The notes: generated by a model from the letters alone, not told the origin. A stretch of 64,000 nt of DNA from CAZQGE01 sp964592815 (GCA_964592815.1 CAZQGE010000001.1:36079-100078), one strand, 5' to 3'; positions 54,588-63,266 are shown, counted from the first letter of the stretch. Numbers and translations are program-made.

Positions 54588-56156
54588 GTGAAGAAAATTA
54601 TTAAGGCTTTTTCTATTGTAACAGGCTTTTCAATAGCTACTCGACTTATTTCATTCGGTTTCAAAATTTGGATGAGTCGCGCTTTAGGCGCGGAAGCAGT
54701 TGGACTATACCAAATTGCACTCAGCGTTTTGCTTTTATTTTTCACAATAACAGCAGGTGCGCCAACCGTTTTATCACGAAAAATTGCAGAGGCACAAAGC
54801 CAAAATGATACAAAAAAACAGAATTCTTTGACAACTGCTTCACTCATCATAGGAATATCCGTTTCAGTAATTATGTGCGTATGCCTATGGCTTGCAAGAA
54901 ACAGTTTATCTTTTCTGTTTGCAGACGACAGGTGTGTTGATATATTTTTGATTATGTCCCCTGCATTGATAACGTCAACCTTATATACGTCTTTTAGAAG
55001 TTGGTTTTGGGGACGGAAAAGATTTTTGGAGTTTTCCGCAACAGAACTATTTGATGAAATTTTTCGAATTGTGCTGTCCGTTATATTTGCGGGAGGTTTG
55101 ATTTCTTCTCTAAGCGGAGCAAAAGGCGCTGCATTAGGTCTTACCATTTCCGACATATTATGCGTTTTAATTTTAGGCATTCTTTTTTTCAAAAAAGGGG
55201 GACGTCTAACAAAGCCAACGGGCTTCAAGGAAATAATAAAAGCTACAATACCACTTTCCGCAACTAGGATACTCAATAATCTAACAGCGTCACTCACTGC
55301 GCTTATCATTCCACAACAACTTGTCAAAGCGGGTATGCCAATAGCTTTTGCGACTGCCGAATTCGGAAGAATATCTGGTATGGCTTTCCCTTTAATTATG
55401 GCTCCAATTACAATAGTTTCTTCCCTAGCAGTCGTTTTAATCCCCGATATTGCAGAATTAAACGCACAAAACAACGCGCTTGCAATAAGCAAAAAACTAA
55501 CTCGTTCAATCAACTTTGCTTTTTTGGTTTCATCAATATTTTTCGTAATTTATCTGCCGTTTGGCAAATACCTAGGCGAATTGTTTTTTAATGACGCAGC
55601 CGCTGGAACGTTTGTTTCATATTGTTCATTACTTTTATATCCAATTTCGATAGTTCAAACAACTTTGCCTGTGCTAAATTCATTAGGCAAAGAAAAGAAT
55701 ACATTTATAAATTCTCTGCTTGGCGCGGCTTTTATTCCTATATGTATATTTATCTTACCAAGATATATTGGCGTTTACGCAATGGCTGTCGGCTCTGGCA
55801 TCAGTTTTGCGGTTACTTCCATATTAAACCTAATTTGCTTAAAAAAGACTTTGGGCATACTACCTAAATTACGCAATAACATTTGGCTTACATTATTTTC
55901 CTGTCTTTTGTCAATTCTAACGCTTTTGACAATGCGCTTACTAACGCCATTTACTGGCAAATATTTAGCCATAGCCGTATGCACAGTTTATATTCTTTTG
56001 TTTATGTTTATCTTTATTGATGCGTTCAAAATTATTGACTTCAAATATACCTTATTTATGATTTTGCCCAAAAAAGAACGACACTCAAAACAGACAAAGA
56101 AACTATTCCCAAAAAAACAAACAAGAAAGAATATAAACAGAAAAATTAAGGTATAA
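54588..56156 (+). CDS. Lipid-linked glycan flippase-like membrane protein, SpoVB/MurJ (MOP) superfamily
   Basis: The protein (522 residues from the GTG at 54588) has about 14 membrane helices and the N-terminal SIATRLISFGFKIWMSRALG motif of SpoVB-type MOP exporters, which flip lipid-linked wall or spore-cortex precursors or polysaccharides. The C-terminus is strongly basic (KKERHSKQTKKLFPKKQTRK). The start is uncertain: TTG 54549 lies inside the terminator and GTG 54588 fits the family better, though neither has an SD. It is followed by DUF421 and DUF4363 genes and then convergent murC. Confidence 0.88.
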   Translation: MKKIIKAFSIVTGFSIATRLISFGFKIWMSRALGAEAVGLYQIALSVLLLFFTITAGAPTVLSRKIAEAQSQNDTKKQNSLTTASLIIGISVSVIMCVCLWLARNSLSFLFADDRCVDIFLIMSPALITSTLYTSFRSWFWGRKRFLEFSATELFDEIFRIVLSVIFAGGLISSLSGAKGAALGLTISDILCVLILGILFFKKGGRLTKPTGFKEIIKATIPLSATRILNNLTASLTALIIPQQLVKAGMPIAFATAEFGRISGMAFPLIMAPITIVSSLAVVLIPDIAELNAQNNALAISKKLTRSINFAFLVSSIFFVIYLPFGKYLGELFFNDAAAGTFVSYCSLLLYPISIVQTTLPVLNSLGKEKNTFINSLLGAAFIPICIFILPRYIGVYAMAVGSGISFAVTSILNLICLKKTLGILPKLRNNIWLTLFSCLLSILTLLTMRLLTPFTGKYLAIAVCTVYILLFMFIFIDAFKIIDFKYTLFMILPKKERHSKQTKKLFPKKQTRKNINRKIKV

Positions 56157-56208
56157 TTTTAACTTAATAATTAACTTATTCACCATACGTTTATATTTAT
56201 TTTTTTAA

Positions 56209-56287
56209 CTGTATAAATTTTCCATTCTAATATATTTTAATGCTTATTTGGCAATAACGTTTGTTTTTCAGCTGTATAAATTTTCCA
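56209..56287 (+). repeat. 16-bp direct repeat before the DUF421 gene
   Basis: CTGTATAAATTTTCCA occurs at 56209-56224 and again at 56272-56287, 63 bp apart, just before the chosen start of the DUF421 gene. It could be an operator pair or a local duplication. Confidence 0.6.
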
Positions 56288-56307
56288 ATTTGATAGATGC
56301 TAGCGAT

Positions 56308-57042
56308 ATGTTGAATTTATTTATTAGGTGCTTAATTATATATTTCTTTCTTCTCATCGCAATGAGGCTTATGGGCAAGCGACAACTTGGCGAATTGCAA
56401 CCATTTGAATTTGCAATTACGTTGGTGGCAAGCGAACTTGCTTGCATACCTATGTCCGACCCGACGATACCTATAAGTTATGGAATAATACCCGTATTCA
56501 CCTTATTTTTGGCACATATTTTGATAACAAAACTAGCGGTGAAAAACATAAAATTCAGAAAGATACTGAACGGCAAGCCTGTTATAGTAATTGAGCAAGG
56601 CAATATCCTTCCAAAAATGCTTAAGGAACTAAATATGAACATTGACGACCTAATGGAAGCCATACGTGGATTGGGATACTTTAACCCGAACGAAATTGAG
56701 TACGCCATTGTTGAAACAAACGGTAGTTTGACAATTCTTCCAAAAGCGCAAGACAAGCCATTGACCCCAAAAGACCTAAATTTGCAAACAGAGAAATCAA
56801 TTATGCCCGTTACCGTTATGATGGAAGGTCGTTTTATGGGCGATAATATCTCAAAATTACAAAATTTTGACCGTCAAAAATTGTTAGATTTGCTAAAAAG
56901 AAACACTTTGCAAAAGGATAACGTTTTGCTTATGTTGCTTGAAAATGACAAAGTTTTCATTCAACCGTATAATGGCGACAGTATAACCGACAACTTAAAA
57001 CAAAAAACCGAACTGGACGTAAACGACGGGGGTGCACAATGA
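56308..57042 (+). CDS. DUF421 (YetF/YcaP-like) membrane protein
   Basis: The 244-residue protein starts at ATG 56308 (MLNLFIRCLIIYFF), matching family N-termini. A longer frame from TTG 56248 is unlikely. It has three membrane helices (to about 85) with the RLMGKRQLGELQPFEFAITL signature and a cytoplasmic C-terminal domain with IRGLGYFNPNEIEYAIVETNGSL. In Bacillus, relatives (YetF, YrbG, YdfS) affect spore or stress traits, but the biochemical role is unknown. No SD is seen. It overlaps the DUF4363 gene by 4 nt (ATGA). Confidence 0.9.
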   Translation: MLNLFIRCLIIYFFLLIAMRLMGKRQLGELQPFEFAITLVASELACIPMSDPTIPISYGIIPVFTLFLAHILITKLAVKNIKFRKILNGKPVIVIEQGNILPKMLKELNMNIDDLMEAIRGLGYFNPNEIEYAIVETNGSLTILPKAQDKPLTPKDLNLQTEKSIMPVTVMMEGRFMGDNISKLQNFDRQKLLDLLKRNTLQKDNVLLMLLENDKVFIQPYNGDSITDNLKQKTELDVNDGGAQ

Positions 57043-57416
57043 AAAGAGTTGTTTTTGCATTTGTTGTTTTGGCAGTTATATTAGTTGCAGGTGTGCTAGA
57101 AACGGTTTTTGTGCATAAATTATTTACTGCACTAGACCAAAAATTAGAAAATCTTGAAGTTATGGTGCAAGATGAAAGCGAGTTTGCACTTTCAGAAGCT
57201 GAAAATTTGACAACTTGGTGGGAGCAAAAAAGATACGTTCTCGAAATTGTTTCCTATTCCCCAGACATTCGCGCCTTTTCGGTGGCGTTGGGCGAAACTG
57301 TGGGTTCACTTAAATGTGGAGATTTTCAAAACAGTCTATCTAAATGCAGGTCGCTTATTGTAATGTCAAAAAATATCCATCAGATTTTAGATTTCAATTT
57401 TGAAGATATTTTTTGA
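57039..57416 (+). CDS. DUF4363 family protein
   Basis: The 125-residue protein has an N-terminal membrane helix (about 4-24) and a helical extracytoplasmic part with TTWWEQKRYVLEI, the pattern of DUF4363. The family usually follows DUF421 in clostridia, as here with a 4-nt overlap, so the two probably form a membrane complex. Function unknown. It converges with murC, ending 1 nt from the murC stop. Confidence 0.85.
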   Translation: MKRVVFAFVVLAVILVAGVLETVFVHKLFTALDQKLENLEVMVQDESEFALSEAENLTTWWEQKRYVLEIVSYSPDIRAFSVALGETVGSLKCGDFQNSLSKCRSLIVMSKNIHQILDFNFEDIF

Positions 57417-57417
57417 T

Positions 57418-58770
57418 TTACACAAAACATTTGCGTAAATCATAAATGTTTCCTGCGCCCAAAAATAATATTTTGCTAAATTTTGCCGATACAGTCAAAA
57501 TATATCTCAACATATCGTCATTATTTTTGAAATATAAAATATCTTTTTCAAGATATATGTTTCTTAAAGCGTCCACCAACGCCAAAGACGTTATGCCATC
57601 TTCCTCAACTTCTCTCGCTGGGTAGGTTGGCATAATAATAATTTGTTCACAATTCTCAAAGGCTTTTATAAATCCATCAAGGTACTTAGCCGTGCGAGAA
57701 TACGTGTGCGGTTGAAAAACAACCAAAGTTTTTTTTATACTTTGTTCAGCAGATAAAACCGCTGAAATTTCAGTCGGGTGATGTGCAAAATCAAAAATTA
57801 GCTCAGCATTTCCAAGCTGTCCAATTTTTTCATATCTGCGTTTAACCCCCTTAAAACTTTTGAGATATTGAATTGCCTCGCTTTGCGTTACACCCAAAAG
57901 TTGCACCGCGCCCAATGCAAGCAACGCATTCTTTATGTTGTAGTCGCTTCTGTTTTCAAGTTGCAATTTTCCTTGATAGAATTCATCACAGAAAACCAAT
58001 GCTTCGCCTAAAATATTTTTGTAATATGTCAAAATTTTACCGTTTGCATAAACAAAATAGTTATATCTTTTTTTCTCGTCTTTTATAAACGATTGTCCAT
58101 AATCTGACTTTGAGCAATATTCATTGCTGAAAACTCTCATTTCCGCATTCTCTAAAAATGAGTCATAAACCTCAACGATTTTTTCCAAATTTTCATAGCA
58201 ATCGGGGTGGTCGCAATCTGCATTGGTAACAACTCCAATTTTTGCAGATATTGATAGCACTCCTTTTTTATACTCGCACGCCTCTGTAACAAGAGTATGG
58301 TTTGTTTTTCCTTTTCGATAATAATTACCAAAACTCTCCGCATCTCCGCCAATGAAAGCCGTAAATTGTTTATTTTTACATTTCAATATATGTGCAATCA
58401 TTGAAGTAACGGTTGTTTTGCCGTGAGTTCCAGCAACAGCAACCGCCACTTCAAACATTCTTGTCACAATTCCTAAAAACTCGTGCCGTTCAAATACGGT
58501 TTTTCCTAGTTGTCGCGCACGTTCAAATTCCGAGTTTGACTCCTTAATTGCGGACGAATAAACGACTATATCCGCATCTTCAACCTTTGATGCGTCTTCG
58601 CCTTGATAAACGTCTGCGCCCAACGTATGCAAAGTATCCGTTTTCTCATTAAGTTGCCTATCGCTGCCAGAAACGACCGCCCCTAAGGCTAGCGAAAACC
58701 TAGCTAACGCGCTCATACTTACGCCGCCTATGCCGATAAAATGTATATGTTTGCCAATAAAATTATCCAT
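57418..58770 (-). CDS. murC: UDP-N-acetylmuramate--L-alanine ligase
   Basis: The 450-residue enzyme adds the first amino acid to the peptidoglycan stem. It has the UDP-sugar domain start HFIGIGGVSMSALAR, the ATP loop AGTHGKTTVTSMIAH (about 111-125), the Mur signature around FDFAHHPTEI and the C-terminal domain with QPHTYSRT. Length is usual. I choose ATG 58770. The upstream ATG at 58779 overlaps a TATAAT that lies only 7 nt before 58770. No SD precedes either start, so translation may be leaderless. Confidence 0.96.
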   Translation of the reverse strand: MDNFIGKHIHFIGIGGVSMSALARFSLALGAVVSGSDRQLNEKTDTLHTLGADVYQGEDASKVEDADIVVYSSAIKESNSEFERARQLGKTVFERHEFLGIVTRMFEVAVAVAGTHGKTTVTSMIAHILKCKNKQFTAFIGGDAESFGNYYRKGKTNHTLVTEACEYKKGVLSISAKIGVVTNADCDHPDCYENLEKIVEVYDSFLENAEMRVFSNEYCSKSDYGQSFIKDEKKRYNYFVYANGKILTYYKNILGEALVFCDEFYQGKLQLENRSDYNIKNALLALGAVQLLGVTQSEAIQYLKSFKGVKRRYEKIGQLGNAELIFDFAHHPTEISAVLSAEQSIKKTLVVFQPHTYSRTAKYLDGFIKAFENCEQIIIMPTYPAREVEEDGITSLALVDALRNIYLEKDILYFKNNDDMLRYILTVSAKFSKILFLGAGNIYDLRKCFV

Positions 58771-58831
58771 GCAACGCATTATATGAAAAATTCAAAATTT
58801 GTGATTGTGCAAAAAATGTAAAATTTTGGTA

Positions 58832-58860
58832 TTGAAAATATAAAAGATATGTTGTATTAT
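58832..58860 (+). promoter_or_regulatory. Promoter of spoVG
   Basis: TTGAAA (58832-58837), a 17-nt spacer and TATTAT (58855-58860) precede a leader of about 33 nt. In that leader GTGC-TAT-GCAC (58876-58886) can form a 4-bp hairpin just before the GAGGGT ribosome binding site. The -35/-10 are of the sigma-A type rather than sigma-H, which drives spoVG in Bacillus. Confidence 0.75.
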
Positions 58861-58899
58861 AAAAATATACTACATGTGCTATGCACGACGAGGGTAAAT

Positions 58900-59169
58900 A
58901 TGTTAAACATAACCGACACAAGAATCCGTATTGTAAAAAAAGAAGACGGCAAACTTAAAGCCGTAGCTTCTATCATCATTGATGACTGTTTCGCCATACA
59001 CGACATAAAAGTCATAAGTGGCAATGACGGCAACTTTATTGCAATGCCTTCAAGAAAAACTCCTGACGGAGAATTCAAAGATATTGCTCATCCAATAAAC
59101 ACCGAAACTCGTGAGTTTATAAAGAATAAAGTTCTTGCGGCATACGAAAAGGCGTTAAAAGAAGAATAA
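58900..59169 (+). CDS. spoVG: Septation/regulatory RNA- and DNA-binding protein SpoVG
   Basis: The 89-residue protein starts [14 protein letters not shown] at ATG 58900 with GAGGGT upstream; the longer frame from 58849 covers the promoter. The core [20 protein letters not shown] and the [17 protein letters not shown] segment are highly typical. SpoVG binds RNA and DNA, influences septation, sporulation and surface-gene expression in various Firmicutes, and is also found in non-sporulating species. It is a single gene followed by two hairpins. Confidence 0.97.
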   Translation: MLNITDTRIRIVKKEDGKLKAVASIIIDDCFAIHDIKVISGNDGNFIAMPSRKTPDGEFKDIAHPINTETREFIKNKVLAAYEKALKEE

Positions 59170-59200
59170 ATTTCACCTTTTTACAGAAGAAAACGGCTTT

Positions 59201-59238
59201 ACCTGAAATTGAGTTTTAATTTCAGGTTGGTTTGTTTT
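59201..59238 (+). terminator. Terminator of spoVG
   Basis: A 10-bp perfect stem (59201-59210 with 59218-59227) with a 7-nt loop is followed by a T/G-rich tract ending in five T. Confidence 0.8.
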
Positions 59239-59391
59239 TGTGCATAAGTGAAATAAACGCAATACAAAAGTCAAAATTTGCTATACATACAAAAGCGAAT
59301 TTGTGCTGAAGAAAAAAAGCTAAAACGTTTAGATACTAAAGAAAAAACTTTATAAAAGGCAACCTTACAAAAGATTATGTTACAAAAGAAG

Positions 59392-59422
59392 AAACCTTAC
59401 GCATTTGCGTAAGGTTTTTAAT
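59392..59422. terminator. Second hairpin terminator in the spoVG-DUF1667 spacer
   Basis: An 11-bp perfect stem (59392-59402 with 59407-59417), core CCTTACGC, with a tetraloop and T-run on the plus strand and T-rich tract on the minus strand. It could serve the minus-strand trio or end a short plus-strand RNA. Confidence 0.8.
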
Positions 59423-59624
59423 TCTTTTCTAATTTTTTTTAGCCGACTACTTTAATTTTAGCCTAATACTCATTAAATTCAGCTTATTAAGTATAATATT
59501 CATCTTGTACCAAACCCTATTTATTCATCTTTTGACAAACCCTATTACAAACAGTTTGCAAATAGTTTGGATTGCTGTGTATAGATAGACAAACTTGATA
59601 TTATGATATATGCAAGTCTAAATT

Positions 59625-59960
59625 CTAGTAAATTGAAGCTGTAGCCACCAAGTCCACGTCTGTTCCAACAATTTTTGATGCGACAACGTCTCCCCTCTTA
59701 ATTTTTTTGGTAACTTTGATGTTTGTAATAAACTTCATCAATTCATCAATCTTATCTTTTGGTATTTCCCCTGCCGTCCTAACTGGTAACACGGGCATAG
59801 ACTCAAAAGATGTTGCTACTGTTGAACATACCGTACGCATTGGGCAAGTCATTTCTGCAATAGCAAAAGTTTCGCCTTTTTTGCAAGTGTTGCCCGTAAC
59901 TACACCGTTTTCAACTTTCATATGACAGCCACGTGGGCATACAATACAAACCAAATCCAT
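59625..59960 (-). CDS. DUF1667 protein, cysteine-rich partner of glycerol-phosphate-type oxidoreductases
   Basis: The 111-residue protein has the DUF1667 layout: CIVCPRGC at the N-terminus, then TCKKG, TCPMRTVCSTV and the PVRTAGEIPKDKI segment. The conserved cysteines may bind iron-sulfur or zinc. The family almost always follows two flavoprotein genes related to GlpA and GlpB, as here, so it is likely an electron-transfer or assembly partner. I start at ATG 59960 with GGAGG upstream; the start lies next to the stop of the oxidoreductase gene. Confidence 0.9.
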   Translation of the reverse strand: MDLVCIVCPRGCHMKVENGVVTGNTCKKGETFAIAEMTCPMRTVCSTVATSFESMPVLPVRTAGEIPKDKIDELMKFITNIKVTKKIKRGDVVASKIVGTDVDLVATASIY

Positions 59961-59961
59961 A

Positions 59962-61212
59962 TTAGTTTTCCTCCACTTCAACTGTAATTTCCGATTTCAC
60001 ATTAAGGTTATATGCTGAGAAATCTAACACAATTCTTTGCATTTCTGGAGGGCGCAAGAAAGCAAATTTTTTCTTAAATACTTCGTTGCCATCAACCATA
60101 ACTCGCAAAGTGGCTTTGTCCATATCCTTGGACGCGCGGAAAAAGAATACGACTTTTTCAGTTGGTTTTGACAAATCTAAGCGTTGTGGGACGTATGATA
60201 ACAAATTTTTGCCCTTGTTTATTTTTACACATTCACCTGATGCCTTATATCCGACTGCGTTTTTACCTGCGTCGGCAGCGCATTCAGAAACATAATCAAC
60301 CAAGTCGAAAACGTTTAATGCATTACCTGCTGAGAATATACCATTTACGCTTGTCATATATGTTTGGTCGCAATCTGGACCTTTTGTAGAGCAGTTTATT
60401 TGCACATTCAAACTTTCTGCTATTTCGTTTTCAGGGATAAGTCCAACTGAAAGGATAAGCGCATCGCATTCGATGTTTCTTTCTGTTCCTTTTATAGGTT
60501 GCATTTTATTGTCAACCTGCGCAACTTCAACAGCTTCAAGTCTGTCAACTCCAAACACTCTTGTAACGGTATAGCTTAGATAAAGCGGAATGTTAAAATC
60601 GTGTAAACATTGGTGGATATTTCTTGTAAGTCCACTTGGAGTTGGCTTAACTTCGTAAACGCCCTCGACCTCTGCACCTTCCAAAGTAAGACGGCGTGCC
60701 ATAATCAAGCCTATGTCACCACTACCTAAAATTACGCATTTTTTAGTTGGTAATTTACCTTGCAAGTTAACAAAGTTTTGTGCAGTTCCCGCAGTAAATA
60801 CTCCAGCTGGACGCGTGCCTTGAATGAAAACTTGTTTTGCTGTTCTTTCTCTGCAACCTGTTGCCAAAACTATTGATTTTGTTTGAAATTTTAACATTCC
60901 ATCACGAGAAACCGCTGAAATTTCAAAATTGCCTTCGCTTATTTTGTTAACTTTAGTGACAAACGTAAATATATATTTGTCGATGTCAAGTTCCATAACG
61001 CGGTCAATGTATCTTTCACTATATTCAGGTCCAGCCAACTTTTCGCCAAACGTTATCAAACCAAAGCCATCGTGTACGCATTGTTTTAATATGCCACCCA
61101 AACGTGCTTCTCTTTCAATGATTGCGACCTTTGCGCCAGCTTTGGATGCGCTTTCTGCGGCAGATAATCCAGCAGGTCCGCCACCAATTACAACTACGTC
61201 ATAGTTTTTCAT
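59962..61212 (-). CDS. NAD(P)/FAD-dependent oxidoreductase of the glp-like trio
   Basis: The 416-residue flavoprotein has an N-terminal FAD motif (VVVIGGGPAGLSAAESA, about 6-22), a second dinucleotide motif (ILGSGDIGLIMARRL, about 160-174), the GLIPENE and GIFSAGNALNV segments of pyridine-nucleotide oxidoreductases, and a C-terminal extension. A GGILKQCVHDGFG segment near 42 contains a cysteine. Neighbours suggest that it passes electrons between the GlpA-like dehydrogenase and NAD(P) or another carrier. It starts at the last base of the upstream gene's stop. Confidence 0.88.
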   Translation of the reverse strand: MKNYDVVVIGGGPAGLSAAESASKAGAKVAIIEREARLGGILKQCVHDGFGLITFGEKLAGPEYSERYIDRVMELDIDKYIFTFVTKVNKISEGNFEISAVSRDGMLKFQTKSIVLATGCRERTAKQVFIQGTRPAGVFTAGTAQNFVNLQGKLPTKKCVILGSGDIGLIMARRLTLEGAEVEGVYEVKPTPSGLTRNIHQCLHDFNIPLYLSYTVTRVFGVDRLEAVEVAQVDNKMQPIKGTERNIECDALILSVGLIPENEIAESLNVQINCSTKGPDCDQTYMTSVNGIFSAGNALNVFDLVDYVSECAADAGKNAVGYKASGECVKINKGKNLLSYVPQRLDLSKPTEKVVFFFRASKDMDKATLRVMVDGNEVFKKKFAFLRPPEMQRIVLDFSAYNLNVKSEITVEVEEN

Positions 61213-62951
61213 TATTTATTTTCCTCCAAAGCCTTTTTTGTGTTTCCGTAAAGCACAACGCTTCCTTCTTCACCCTTCAACACGTCTTCAATGGCGATAC
61301 CTTCGTGTTCGGCGATAATTTGCGCCACCAATGGAGAACAGAAACCACCTTGGCATCTACCCATACCTGGACGTACACGACGTTTTATTCCATCAATTGT
61401 TGCAACTTTCAAAGGAGCGTTCAAAGCGTCAATAATTTCGCCTTTGCTTACTTCTTCGCAACGGCAAATAATTTCACCATATTGTGGGTTATTCTTAATA
61501 TAGCTCTCTCTTTCTTCATCGCTTACGTCTGCAAGTCTTGGAGTATGAGGACGGTTTGGATTAAAGTTTTTGTTATCCTTTGCATTGAGTTCTTCTTTAA
61601 CCCACTCTCTTATATCGCTTGCAATAGCAGGCGCAGCGGTTATACCAGGTGATTGAATTCCTGCCGCCTCAATAATATTTTTTGTAAAAATACCTTTTCT
61701 TACCACAAAATCTTCTTCATAAGTTGCAGCGCGAACGCCTGAGAAATAAGTTATGATGTCGCCTTTGTTCATAGATTCTGCAACAAGGCGTTGTTTTCTC
61801 ATAATGTTTTCAATGTGTTCCATATTTGTTGTGGTATCTTCTCTTGACGGAACTTCCTCGGCGTCAGGGCCAACCAAAATGTTGCCATCAACAGTACGCA
61901 TAACGCCTCCGCCTTTTGTATGTCCAACAGCCTTTTCGGTTGATATCGGCTTAGCTTCGTCAGGAGTTGGCGAGAAGAAACTTCTTGCACTCGACGCCAA
62001 AGCATAAGACGCCTTTTTCTTATCCAAAATGATGTCCGTGCCTTTTCTGGGGTGAATTGTGAAAGTTCTATCCCCAGCCATTTCAGCAATTATATCTGCA
62101 AACGTACCTGCGGCATTGACAACCATCTTAGGATATACAACGCCCCTATTTGTTTTTACTGCTTTAATGACGCCGTCTTCGACAATCATATCCTCGACAA
62201 TGGTGTTAAGCGAAACTTGCGCACCGTTCATAATTGCGTTTTCAGCAAGTGCGATTGTCGTCTTATAAGGAGAAACCACGCCTCCTGTTGCCATATACAT
62301 TCCACCCTTCAACCAAGACGGGTGAGCAGGTTCAACCTTTTTCATATCTTCGGCATTCATATACTTAACTTTTGGCACTTTAAGTTGCTTTGAACGCAAT
62401 AAATATAGAGGAGCAACAACAAAACGCTCAAAAGCAGTTGAAAACATAAAAATTTGTGCCCAACGTCCAAGTTGAATATTTAAGTCTTTTGCAAGTTGGT
62501 CATACATTTCGTTACCTTTAAGGACGTATTTCAATTTTTGTTGACCTTTATGCAAGTCCATACCAACGTGAATGCAGCCGTCATTTCTTGAAGACGTTGC
62601 AGTTGCCACGTCGTTACCCTTGTCCACAAGCAAAGCGGAAACGTTCAAACGTGTAAGTTCTCTTAAAACCGCACAACCAGTAATTCCGCCGCCTATCACC
62701 AATACGTCGGGCTTTTGACCGTCAATAGCGTTATCTCTTATTGCAGGAACTTTTGTTTGTTCCTCAAAGCCTTTAAGTTTGATATCGTTCAATACACCCA
62801 AAGATTTTTTTGAAACAGCTGCCACACCGCATTTGAAGATTTTTTCCCAAGAGTCAAGTTCGCCCGATAAGCGCACACAACCTCTGTATTCTTCAACATT
62901 TACGGACGGCGCAATTTTGTGTACTAACTTTTCAATTTTTCCGATGTTCAT
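61212..62951 (-). CDS. GlpA-like FAD-dependent dehydrogenase with N-terminal BON-like and C-terminal BFD-like domains
   Basis: The 579-residue protein is built of a small N-terminal alpha/beta region (about 15-62, CVRLSGELDSWEK and GVLNDIKLKGF, resembling a BON domain), a DAO-type FAD domain (VLVIGGGITG, about 83-92; SSRNDGCIHVG) and a C-terminal BFD-like [2Fe-2S] domain (CRCEE and GRCQGGFC, about 494-536). The core matches anaerobic glycerol-3-phosphate dehydrogenase relatives, so glycerol 3-phosphate or a similar 2-hydroxy acid is the likely substrate. No glpK or glpF lies in the window. I start at ATG 62951, with GTGAGGT upstream. Confidence 0.87.
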   Translation of the reverse strand: MNIGKIEKLVHKIAPSVNVEEYRGCVRLSGELDSWEKIFKCGVAAVSKKSLGVLNDIKLKGFEEQTKVPAIRDNAIDGQKPDVLVIGGGITGCAVLRELTRLNVSALLVDKGNDVATATSSRNDGCIHVGMDLHKGQQKLKYVLKGNEMYDQLAKDLNIQLGRWAQIFMFSTAFERFVVAPLYLLRSKQLKVPKVKYMNAEDMKKVEPAHPSWLKGGMYMATGGVVSPYKTTIALAENAIMNGAQVSLNTIVEDMIVEDGVIKAVKTNRGVVYPKMVVNAAGTFADIIAEMAGDRTFTIHPRKGTDIILDKKKASYALASSARSFFSPTPDEAKPISTEKAVGHTKGGGVMRTVDGNILVGPDAEEVPSREDTTTNMEHIENIMRKQRLVAESMNKGDIITYFSGVRAATYEEDFVVRKGIFTKNIIEAAGIQSPGITAAPAIASDIREWVKEELNAKDNKNFNPNRPHTPRLADVSDEERESYIKNNPQYGEIICRCEEVSKGEIIDALNAPLKVATIDGIKRRVRPGMGRCQGGFCSPLVAQIIAEHEGIAIEDVLKGEEGSVVLYGNTKKALEENK

Positions 62952-63118
62952 TTTTTGCAACCTCACATAGTTGATTTTTCATATTACGCGAATTTCGCTT
63001 TCCGTGAATTAACCCGCAAAATAAGTTAGAAAATTTCAACACTCATAATTTTCCTCACACACATATTTTATTCAATCGTGTATGTATGTTGTATTTTCGG
63101 TACAAATCACATATTGGC

Positions 63119-63147
63119 ATTATATATCAAAATGTAAATATCGTCAA
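63119..63147 (-). promoter_or_regulatory. Promoter of the glp-like trio
   Basis: On the minus strand TTGACG (63147-63142), a 17-nt spacer and a perfect TATAAT (63124-63119) lie about 170 nt upstream of the first gene. The long leader (about 160 nt) leaves room for regulation, but I recognise no riboswitch. The M23 gene starts 120 bp away in the other direction, without a clear sigma-A promoter. Confidence 0.75.
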
Positions 63148-63266
63148 CAAAGTTTTTATTTTTCAAATCCACAGTTTCGCATAGGTATTCTATAAAAATA
63201 AGTTTTTTTTACAAATTAGGTTTAAGGAAACAAAACTCGGCAATACTTTGAGAAACGGAGGTCAAT

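Larger units (their letters stand above)
59170..59624. other. 455-bp AT-rich intergenic region with two terminator-like hairpins
   Basis: The region lies between convergent spoVG and the DUF1667 gene. The hairpins at 59201-59227 and 59392-59417 are listed separately. Between them A-rich sequence with repeated TTACAAAAGA-like words (around 59365-59390) is seen. CAAACCCTATT occurs twice (about 59511 and 59535). No open frame is supported. Confidence 0.6.

Noticed and set aside
54569..55513. A 314-residue open frame on the minus strand opposite the flippase gene
   Set aside because: It lies fully antisense to a clear membrane-protein gene, has no SD and no recognisable family pattern; it is an antisense shadow.
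59250..59420. A small RNA gene between spoVG and the DUF1667 gene
   Set aside because: A terminator exists at 59392-59417, but no convincing promoter or conserved RNA structure was seen upstream of it.
62967..63118. A riboswitch in the 160-nt leader of the glp-like trio
   Set aside because: I could see no conserved core of a known riboswitch class and no terminator/antiterminator pair; only the long leader is supported.
63160..63266. A sigma-F or sigma-G promoter for the SpoIIQ-like gene
   Set aside because: A GCATA-like word occurs near 63178, but no matching -10 element at the right spacing could be supported.
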